A DNA stretch of 14,823 nucleotides from Deltaproteobacteria bacterium (lineage in GTDB: Bacteria > Desulfobacterota > Desulfobacteria > Desulfobacterales > JAFDCJ01): the NCBI GenBank assembly GCA_019310665.1, contig JAFDDW010000012.1, forward strand, positions 1 to 14,823, read 5' to 3'. Under the pieces are notes generated by a model. The model did no database searches and was not told the DNA's origin. It was given only the letters and a program-made list of their open reading frames with translations. The position numbers were made by a program, and so were the translations under genes. Below, piece by piece: positions 1 through 4,680 of this stretch. Each line of letters begins with the position of its first letter. Position 1 is the first letter of the stretch.

Positions 1-108
1 CGGGGAGTTGTCAGGGATATCCTGACAAAATCGGCCAATCATCCCCACGGCATCAAGGTGCGGCTGGTCGACGGACAGGTGGGCAGGGTGAAGAAGATCC
101 TCAATTAG
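1..108 (+). CDS. ywbE: YwbE family protein (DUF2196), C-terminal end
   Basis: Only the last 35 codons and the TAG stop (106-108) lie in the window. The frame is open from base 1, and the start is outside. The readable tail contains the segment TKSANHPHGIKVRL followed by DGQVGRVKKI, which matches the conserved C-terminus of the small YwbE/DUF2196 family, proteins of about 60-70 residues. The family is widespread in bacteria. Its function is not established, though its compact basic, glycine-containing sequence has led to guesses of a nucleic-acid-linked role. It converges on the NlpC/P60 lipoprotein gene, with only 21 bases between the two stop codons and no clear terminator there. Family membership is seen in the sequence; nothing can be said about function. 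Confidence 0.75.
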   Translation, partial: RGVVRDILTKSANHPHGIKVRLVDGQVGRVKKILN

Positions 109-129
109 GGCCTGTTAGATACGGTTCTA

Positions 130-684
130 TCAGGGGGGGTATTCCGTCAGCAGGCGGCGTGCGGTCCAGAAATATTTACTCCAGTAGTAAGGGTTAATCT
201 TGGAAATGGTGACGCCTTTGGTTTTGGAAGCATGGACAAACTCCGAATTGCTTAAATATATCCCCACGTGTCGCGGATAGGAAGGCGGTTTGAAAAACAC
301 CAGATCACCGGCTTGAAGGTCGGTTTTTTTTACAGGCCGTCCGAGCGTCGCCTGCATTTTGGTTGTCCGGGGCAAATCCATCTTAAAAACATTTTTATAA
401 ACGGCTTTGACAAACCCGGAACAATCTACGCCATTGCGACTGCTGCCGCCCATACGGTGACGCGTCCCCTGCCACCGTAGGTATTCCGCCTCCAGCTGCT
501 TCTGTATTGCCGAAGGGGTCGGATCATGCTTGCGTCCGGGAGCGCGATTAACTTCCCGCAAACCGGCTTCACTTTCTTTTCGGTGGTGTCCGCAGGATAT
601 TATAAAAATTAGCGCTGCGACCGCAATGATGCTCAGCCAGATCTTTAGCGGATAGGTATTGTAGGTTTTAATTTCAGAGATCAT
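130..684 (-). CDS. NlpC/P60 family cell-wall hydrolase, predicted lipoprotein
   Basis: The 184-residue protein has a hydrophobic segment (residues about 14-30) ending in the lipobox-like IISC, so Cys31 is the probable lipidated residue. A short charged linker leads to a C-terminal NlpC/P60 domain (about 65-180). The expected catalytic triad is visible: Cys88 in GVDCSGFV, His139 in RHVGIY, and a third polar residue, His151, in FVHAS. Such enzymes are gamma-D-glutamyl endopeptidases that cut peptidoglycan stem peptides, here presumably anchored in the outer membrane or inner-membrane outer face. The length suits a single-domain Spr/NlpC-type protein. No good Shine-Dalgarno sequence precedes the ATG at 684. 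A possible 26-codon ORF ends six bases upstream and could couple translation. The gene stands alone on its strand, facing the YwbE-family gene. Confidence 0.9.
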   Translation of the reverse strand: MISEIKTYNTYPLKIWLSIIAVAALIFIISCGHHRKESEAGLREVNRAPGRKHDPTPSAIQKQLEAEYLRWQGTRHRMGGSSRNGVDCSGFVKAVYKNVFKMDLPRTTKMQATLGRPVKKTDLQAGDLVFFKPPSYPRHVGIYLSNSEFVHASKTKGVTISKINPYYWSKYFWTARRLLTEYPP

Positions 685-690
685 AAAAAT

Positions 691-771
691 TCAGGACGCC
701 GGCGCGCGGTTAAAATGACCCACCGCCTGCAGACTCTCGTAATTAATTTCATATTCCTTAACTCCATTCAT
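691..771 (-). CDS. Possible 26-residue leader ORF upstream of the NlpC/P60 gene
   Basis: An ATG at 771 opens a 26-codon frame that ends in TGA at 691-693, six bases before the ATG of the lipoprotein gene. The peptide begins MNGVKEYEINYESLQ and ends in FNRAPAS. A GGTGG stretch lies about seven bases before the ATG and could serve as a ribosome binding site; part of it sits in the right arm of the 776-792 hairpin. I recognise no family. It may be a coupled leader ORF that helps translate the lipoprotein gene, which lacks its own clear ribosome binding site, or simply a chance frame. Confidence 0.25.
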   Translation of the reverse strand: MNGVKEYEINYESLQAVGHFNRAPAS

Positions 772-775
772 AAGC

Positions 776-792
776 CACCGGCTCTGCCGGTG
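776..792. repeat. Small GC-rich hairpin
   Basis: CACCGG (776-781) and CCGGTG (787-792) form a perfect 6-bp stem around a 5-base loop. No T-run follows on either strand, so it is not an ordinary terminator. On the minus strand it lies just before the possible 26-codon ORF and could mask its GGTGG ribosome binding site. Confidence 0.4.
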
Positions 793-940
793 AGAATTGA
801 AAAGGTTTTACGGTTACCGGGGGATCACGGATCTAATAATTATAGCCATACAACCGGCGGCTTTGCACCCGGTTGAAAGTTCAACGTATAATGATAAAGC
901 AAAATTCGCACCAATCTATAAAGTTTTTCAATTTTCGTTA

Positions 941-963
941 ATTTTCAGGTGATTACTGAAAAT
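941..963. repeat. AT-rich 8-bp perfect hairpin
   Basis: ATTTTCAG (941-948) pairs perfectly with CTGAAAAT (956-963) across a 7-base loop. The surroundings are strongly AT-rich. No gene ends close enough for an obvious terminator role, and its function is unknown. Confidence 0.35.
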
Positions 964-1108
964 CCTAAAATTCTAAAACCAATAGGGTGCCAATATATTG
1001 AATGCCAATGTCAAAAACAATAACGTTAATTTTAAATTTGGAAACCATCACGCACGGATCCTAATTACTCCGCCCTGAAAAACAGCCATAACAGGGTTGG
1101 GTAGTATA

Positions 1109-1395
1109 AATTTGTTCTTTGAAAATTGAAGAAAATATTTAGAAGTTGATCCGGGCGGATTAATTAATCATTTCTGAAACAGAAGTGCACAAAGGCGTAT
1201 GTGTACTGAAAAGCTCTTCAAAATCTTGAAAAAAATACAAGATTTCAGTAGCTTAGTTCATACTATTCTTTTTTACATCAGCATCTATGATGAAATTAAA
1301 AAGTCAAAAATAGCATAAAAAAATGCGCAGCATAAAATAATTAATCCGCCGGACCTTCGATCTAACAACTTACTTCAGTTTTCAAAGAACAATTT
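1109..1395. repeat. Inverted-repeat element with internal hairpins (MITE-like or structured RNA)
   Basis: The ends are complementary: GTTCTTTGAAAATTGAAG at 1114-1131 matches the reverse complement of 1373-1390 with one mismatch. Further in, GGCGGATTAATTA (about 1154-1166) is complementary to the segment ending near 1349, so each arm is about 55 bases. Between the arms lie hairpins TTCTG/CAGAA (1172-1184), AAATCTTG/CAAGATTT (1221-1245, within a longer imperfect stem from about 1201 to 1265), CATCA/TGATG (1276-1292) and GCAT/ATGC (1313-1326). The direct repeat AATTT flanks the element at 1109-1113 and 1391-1395, but in such AT-rich DNA that is weak evidence for a target-site duplication. There is no coding potential inside. 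Both a non-autonomous transposable element and a folded RNA would fit. Confidence 0.55.
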
Positions 1396-1407
1396 GCAAC
1401 CCTAAAT

Positions 1408-1436
1408 TTGACAACTGTTCAGATATGCAAGATATT
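1408..1436 (+). promoter_or_regulatory. Promoter-like site for the 86-residue orphan gene
   Basis: A perfect -35 box TTGACA (1408-1413) is followed after 17 bases by GATATT (1431-1436), which matches 4 of 6 positions of a sigma-70 -10 box. Transcription would start near 1443, giving a leader of about 20 bases that holds the GGAGG ribosome binding site at 1451-1455. It starts 13 bases after the inverted-repeat element. Confidence 0.55.
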
Positions 1437-1462
1437 CAGATTAACAGAGAGGAGGTTCGGCA

Positions 1463-1723
1463 ATGGGAGCCCAAAAAGATCGCGCTAGGGAAAGGAAATC
1501 GCAAATGTATTCCGTGATGATCCGAATTGGCAATACCCGAAAAATCAAACGGGAGGTATTTGCAGATTCTGTCGAAGCGGAAGCCTATTTTAATAAACTC
1601 TGTGATCGCAGAACGGATTACCCCGCCTCCGTGGTGCTGGCAGAAAGGATTCTGGTAAGAAAAAAGTTTCGAATCGACAAGAACTGGCAAGGGGATCGCT
1701 TTATTACCAATGAAGATTTATGA
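1463..1723 (+). CDS. Small conserved-looking hypothetical protein, 86 residues
   Basis: I do not recognise the family. The start at 1463 is well supported by GAGAGGAGG about eight bases upstream and by a near-consensus promoter ending at 1436. The product is soluble and basic at both ends: an Arg/Lys-rich opening (KDRARERKSQ), a beta-rich middle (MYSVMIRIG, about residues 15-23), an acidic helix-like stretch (DSVEAEAYFNKLCDRR, about 40-55) and a basic stretch RILVRKKFRID. No signal peptide or membrane segment is visible. It is a single gene, transcribed toward the FAH-family gene on the other strand. A small hairpin (1743-1763) lies between the two. A regulatory or nucleic-acid-binding role is conceivable from charge alone, but that is a guess. 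Confidence 0.7.
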   Translation: MGAQKDRARERKSQMYSVMIRIGNTRKIKREVFADSVEAEAYFNKLCDRRTDYPASVVLAERILVRKKFRIDKNWQGDRFITNEDL

Positions 1724-1742
1724 TGACAGGGGAATTCCATCC

Positions 1743-1763
1743 AAAGCCCGATTATCCGGCTTT
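1743..1763. terminator. Weak hairpin between convergent genes
   Basis: AAAGCC (1743-1748) and GGCTTT (1758-1763) form a 6-bp stem with a 9-base loop, 20 bases after the stop of the 86-residue gene. The A and T ends make it readable in both directions, but there is no extended T-run, so terminator function is only possible. Confidence 0.25.
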
Positions 1764-1876
1764 AAATGCCTAAAATGCTGTTGAGCGAAACTTTGCGCTG
1801 GATTAACTGGATGGCAAATTTTATGCACACATTTCTGAGAGGAGCAAATTCTTTTATACTTCCAGCTCAAGCTATT

Positions 1877-2683
1877 CTATTTCTGCAGCTCGACGGAATT
1901 GCTCAGGGTCCCGATACCTTCCAAGGTTACATTGACGGTGTCGCCGGGCATAAGATAAACCGGGGGCTTGCGCGTGAATCCCACACCGCTGGGTGTTCCG
2001 GTAAGAATCACCGTACCGGGCAGCAGGGTTGCTCCGGTTGAAAGAAAGGAAATTAATTCGGCCACGGGAAAAATCATGTCTCCGGTGTCAGCGTCCTGCA
2101 TAACCTGCCCATTGAGCTCACAGATCAAATGGAGGTTCTGGGGGTCTTGAAGCTCATCGGTTGTAACCAGCTCCGGTCCCAGAGGGCAGAAGGTGTCAAA
2201 ACTTTTGCCCCGCACCCACTGGCCGGAGCCCCGGCGTCCTTGCCACCGCCTGGCCGAAACGTCATTGGCCGCCGTGTAACCGAACACGTAGCCCAGGGCC
2301 TCGGCCGTACTTACATCCTTGGCCGCCTTGCCGATGACCACCGCCAGCTCAGCCTCATAATCCACCTCAGGCGGCGCCATACAGGAGGGGTGCAATAGGA
2401 TGGGATCATGTGGATTGGTAATCGAGGCCGGATTTTTCATAAACACCACCGGATACTTCGGGGCCTCCATCCCGGTTTCTTTGGCATGTTGATGATAGTT
2501 GAGGCCGATGCCGAAAATAACCGGGGGTAGCACCGGTGCCAGCAGCTTTTTCACACGGCCAATTGTATCGGTTTCTTTAAAACCGGCGATAAGATTCCCT
2601 TCCAGTAGCTCGGTTTCGCCGTTCCCGTAATTTTGGCCGTAACGGTGATGACCCGCTTCATCAATAAACCTTACAATACGCAT
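1877..2683 (-). CDS. Fumarylacetoacetate hydrolase (FAH) family protein
   Basis: The 268-residue enzyme has the usual layout of the FAH superfamily: a short variable N-terminal part, then the catalytic fold from about residue 55. Visible signatures are the NYHQH segment (His64/His66), metal ligands in EVDYEAEL (Glu106, Glu110 or Glu112 region), Asp141 in NDVSARRWQ, the KSFDTFCPLGP segment after Lys160, and TGTPSGVG at 238-245. Members cleave or rearrange C-C bonds in 2-oxo acids using Mg2+ or Mn2+, for example acylpyruvate hydrolysis, oxaloacetate decarboxylation, or isomerisation in homoprotocatechuate breakdown. The sequence does not say which substrate applies, and no other aromatic-degradation gene is nearby. 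A strong GGAGGTGAAAGG precedes the ATG. It lies 26 bases after the TerB-like gene and is probably cotranscribed with it. Confidence 0.9.
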   Translation of the reverse strand: MRIVRFIDEAGHHRYGQNYGNGETELLEGNLIAGFKETDTIGRVKKLLAPVLPPVIFGIGLNYHQHAKETGMEAPKYPVVFMKNPASITNPHDPILLHPSCMAPPEVDYEAELAVVIGKAAKDVSTAEALGYVFGYTAANDVSARRWQGRRGSGQWVRGKSFDTFCPLGPELVTTDELQDPQNLHLICELNGQVMQDADTGDMIFPVAELISFLSTGATLLPGTVILTGTPSGVGFTRKPPVYLMPGDTVNVTLEGIGTLSNSVELQK

Positions 2684-2709
2684 TCGTTATCCTTTCACCT
2701 CCGCTGTGG

Positions 2710-3168
2710 TCATTCCGAATGAAGAACTTTCAGCTTGGCGTCGATCAGCTGGCCCTGTGAGAGGCGCAGCAGATTTTTGAGTTTGTTCATCAGATAGTGT
2801 TCGTACTTGTCCATTTTCCCGTCGACATAAACCATCCGCCACAGAGTTTCAATAATTTCGATTTTTTCGTCTATTGAATAATTTTTATTGATCAACCTGG
2901 CAAACTGCCAGAGGTCGACGCTTTCTGCCAGTTCATTATCGGCCTCTGCGACCAACGCGTCGACATGTTCCCGGTCTAATCCGTATTTTTCCTTCATAAT
3001 TGAAAGAATTGTGTCCATCTCCTCTTCGGTAAACTTTTCGTCTATGCGTGCCATCTCCAGAAAGAGGGCACAGGTTGCGATTCGTACATCGTGCTCCGTA
3101 TCGCGACCTGAATCCACAGCGCCGCCGGCCGCCGGCTGGTTGAAAAATCGTTTCAGGCTGTCAAGCAT
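2710..3168 (-). CDS. TerB-like (TerB/COG4103 type) acidic helical protein
   Basis: The 152-residue protein has a short Gly/Ala linker (about 11-22) and then an all-helical domain resembling TerB. The paired acidic motifs of that fold are visible: EMARIDEKFTEEE (about 38-50) and the mirrored VYVDGKMDKYEH (about 113-124). In tellurite-resistance TerB the equivalent acidic residues bind metal ions. Stand-alone copies like this are common in proteobacteria, and their role is not settled. There is no signal peptide. AAGGAGAG sits about six bases before the ATG at 3168. It is the first gene of a two-gene operon with the FAH-family enzyme, under a near-consensus promoter at 3193-3221. No other ter gene is present, so tellurite resistance should not be inferred. 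Confidence 0.75.
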   Translation of the reverse strand: MLDSLKRFFNQPAAGGAVDSGRDTEHDVRIATCALFLEMARIDEKFTEEEMDTILSIMKEKYGLDREHVDALVAEADNELAESVDLWQFARLINKNYSIDEKIEIIETLWRMVYVDGKMDKYEHYLMNKLKNLLRLSQGQLIDAKLKVLHSE

Positions 3169-3192
3169 TCGGAACTCTCCTTTTTAGGAATT

Positions 3193-3221
3193 AAAATATC
3201 GAAGGTCGATTTAATTGTCAA
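3193..3221 (-). promoter_or_regulatory. Promoter-like site for the TerB-FAH operon
   Basis: Read on the minus strand, a perfect TTGACA (3221-3216) is followed after 17 bases by TATTTT (3198-3193), 4 of 6 matches to the -10 box. The start of transcription would fall near 3186, about 18 bases before the ATG at 3168, leaving room for the AAGGAGAG ribosome binding site. Confidence 0.55.
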
Positions 3222-3273
3222 CGGCCATTTTCCCGGGGGCCTGCCGTCTCAACCTGTAAGAAAACATCACCGC

Positions 3274-3301
3274 TTGACTTGGAGAACCGCAACATTATTT
3301 T
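3274..3301 (+). promoter_or_regulatory. Promoter-like site for the coiled-coil/DUF3786 pair
   Basis: TTGACT (3274-3279) and TATTTT (3296-3301) are separated by 16 bases, with 5 of 6 and 4 of 6 matches to sigma-70 boxes. The implied leader of about 140 bases is long, and a second TTGACT-like site lies slightly downstream without a matching -10. This is a moderate candidate. Confidence 0.35.
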
Positions 3302-3448
3302 TAATTTTGACTTAGATCATGTAATCGTGATCGCGCCCGGGTTAAAAAAACAGCAGGCAGATACACCCGGTGACGATATCATCAGCACAGGTCCTTGATG
3401 GCGGCGATTTCAATCCCGGAAATTAGCAAAATTAATGAGGAAAATGTG

Positions 3449-3625
3449 ATGGATCAAAAACAGGAACTTCAAAAAAAACTGGAAGAGATCGACAAACAGA
3501 TTCAGGAAACTGAAAAACAGCTTCCGGCCCATTCGGTCAAACCACCGATCATGCAAGAGTTATTTGAGCTGGAGGATCAGCGGGAGGCCATTGTGACCCA
3601 ATTGAAAGAACTTGAGGCCAAGTAA
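3449..3625 (+). CDS. Short coiled-coil protein, 58 residues
   Basis: The product is almost entirely charged helix: a Gln/Glu/Lys heptad region (residues 2-26), a break at LPAHSVKPPIM, and a second helix (about 36-58) rich in Glu and Leu. This predicts a helical hairpin or dimeric coiled coil. The frame continues upstream to 3395 through TTG and ATG codons. The ATG at 3449 is preferred because GAGG lies eight bases before it and the upstream residues do not look like part of the coiled coil. I recognise no named family. It is the first gene of a pair with a DUF3786 gene starting 37 bases after its stop, so the two proteins may act together. That is inferred from position only. Confidence 0.7.
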   Translation: MDQKQELQKKLEEIDKQIQETEKQLPAHSVKPPIMQELFELEDQREAIVTQLKELEAK

Positions 3626-3662
3626 GACCGTCTTAAGGCCGCCTATCTTCGAAATTATTCCC

Positions 3663-4274
3663 ATGGAAGCATTCGACCTTACATATAGAGATCATCTGGC
3701 CCAGTTCAAGCAAATCGATCTTGCCAACAGGGCCCATGCACGGGGACTTGAATTGAGATCCGATAAAATCGTCATCCCCTTCTTCGGTCGGCAGCATTTA
3801 ATTTCAAAACAGGGCATTGTTGATTCCGATGGAAAGGCGCCGACGCCCGCCGTGGCGACGGTGCTTTTGACCTATGTGCTTCGAAATGAAATTATCCCGC
3901 CGGCCAATCCCGAAAAAATGACTTTCCGGGATTTTAAAGGGGCCGGTCCCCTGGTGGTCAGTTTTGCCAACAACACCAACCATCTGATTGCCAGCACCTT
4001 TGCCGGTCGGCTGGATGCGCTTGAATCAGCCTGCAAGGGTCTCGGGGGCCAACCTGTCGTGGATGCCGTGTCCACGGATCTGTCTGTGAAATTCCAGGCC
4101 CTGCCGGGAGTGCCCCAGTACCTGAGTTTTAATGATCGGGATGACGATTTCCCGGCTCAGAGCAATCTTTTTTTTCAGCAATCAGCAGAGCGTTATCTGA
4201 ACCTCAAAAGCCTGTTTGTATTAGGTACTTATCTGGCCGGCCACCTGATTAAAAGCCCCGAAAAACCCGCATAA
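3663..4274 (+). CDS. DUF3786 domain-containing protein
   Basis: The 203-residue product matches the DUF3786 family as I know it: an N-terminal helix (YRDHLAQFKQIDLANRAHARGLEL), a strand pair with IVIPFFGRQHLIS, the segment VATVLLTYVLR, the FRDFKGAGPL motif, and a late LSFNDRDDDFPAQSNLFFQQSAERYLN segment. The family is common in strict anaerobes, including sulfate reducers, and has no established function. No signal peptide or cysteine cluster is present. The frame is open back to a TTG at 3612 overlapping the previous gene. I chose the ATG at 3663 because family members begin near that helix, though neither start has a strong ribosome binding site. The stop codon overlaps the left arm of a palindrome (4273-4297). 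Confidence 0.8.
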   Translation: MEAFDLTYRDHLAQFKQIDLANRAHARGLELRSDKIVIPFFGRQHLISKQGIVDSDGKAPTPAVATVLLTYVLRNEIIPPANPEKMTFRDFKGAGPLVVSFANNTNHLIASTFAGRLDALESACKGLGGQPVVDAVSTDLSVKFQALPGVPQYLSFNDRDDDFPAQSNLFFQQSAERYLNLKSLFVLGTYLAGHLIKSPEKPA

Positions 4275-4306
4275 ATTGCATTTCGCAAATGCAATTTGCA
4301 AATTGC
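4273..4306 (+). repeat. Two overlapping perfect palindromes after the DUF3786 gene
   Basis: AAATTGCATTT (4273-4283) pairs over all 11 bases with AAATGCAATTT (4287-4297) across a CGC loop. The right arm shares bases with a second perfect 16-base palindrome, GCAATTTGCAAATTGC (4291-4306). The two structures exclude each other. The first begins inside the TAA stop. No T-run follows, so it may act as a transcript-end stabiliser or protein site rather than a standard terminator. Confidence 0.5.
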
Positions 4307-4658
4307 CAAGGCCTGCAGGGTTGTCTTTTAGGCAGACTTTCCGCAGCTGCATTCTAATCGTCTGATATTTAAGCCCATATGGAATCTTTCCAAAATTGGT
4401 CTTTTTTGGAATGCTCTTTGCAGACTAAATAAGCAACATTTACTTGTCACCCAATCTAAGACAAAATAAAAAACCACGTGACGGCCTTGCGCCTCCAGCG
4501 GTTATACTTTAAACGAGAGTTTGCGGTGACAGTTTGGTGATTTCTCGAATGTACGTGCATCTCTAGTAAAAACGGCATATCGGGGATCACAATCAGTTAG
4601 CGGAACCGAGTGGTAAACTGGTTAAATTTTCAACCTAACTTCCTTTCAGGGGGAGATC
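4275..4658. other. Intergenic region with no gene seen
   Basis: These 384 bases contain the overlapping palindromes at the left end and a strong plus-strand terminator at the right end (4649-4680). Between them I see no ORF. There is a TATACT hexamer (4503-4508) without a good -35 box and an A-rich tract near 4461-4475. The stretch could be a long 3' untranslated region of the DUF3786 transcript or a small RNA locus. Confidence 0.5.
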
Positions 4659-4680
4659 CTATGGGATCTCTCCCTTTTTT
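4649..4680 (+). terminator. Rho-independent terminator, plus strand
   Basis: GGGGGAGATCC (4649-4659) pairs with GGATCTCTCCC (4664-4674), 11 bases with one mismatch, and is followed directly by a run of T (4675-4680). It works only in the plus direction, because the minus-strand side has no T-run. The hairpin overlaps the last codons and the stop of the GH84-like gene on the other strand. Confidence 0.8.

Larger units (their letters stand above)
685..1462. other. Long AT-rich intergenic region with hairpins
   Basis: These 778 bases hold no convincing gene apart from a possible 26-codon ORF next to the lipoprotein gene. I see a small GC-rich hairpin at 776-792, a perfect 8-bp AT-rich hairpin (941-948 with 956-963, loop of 7), a large inverted-repeat element at about 1109-1395, and a promoter-like site at 1408-1436. 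Nothing resembles tRNA or rRNA coding sequence. Confidence 0.6.

Noticed and set aside
1109..1395. An rRNA fragment or tRNA within the inverted-repeat element
   Set aside because: Apart from the boxA-like ends, no conserved rRNA segment or tRNA cloverleaf with a T-loop could be read.
2710..3168. Tellurite resistance determinant
   Set aside because: Only a TerB-like domain is present; no terA, terC, terD or other ter genes accompany it.
3395..3448. Upstream TTG/ATG start for the coiled-coil gene
   Set aside because: The extra 18 residues do not continue the coiled coil, and the ATG at 3449 has GAGG at good spacing.
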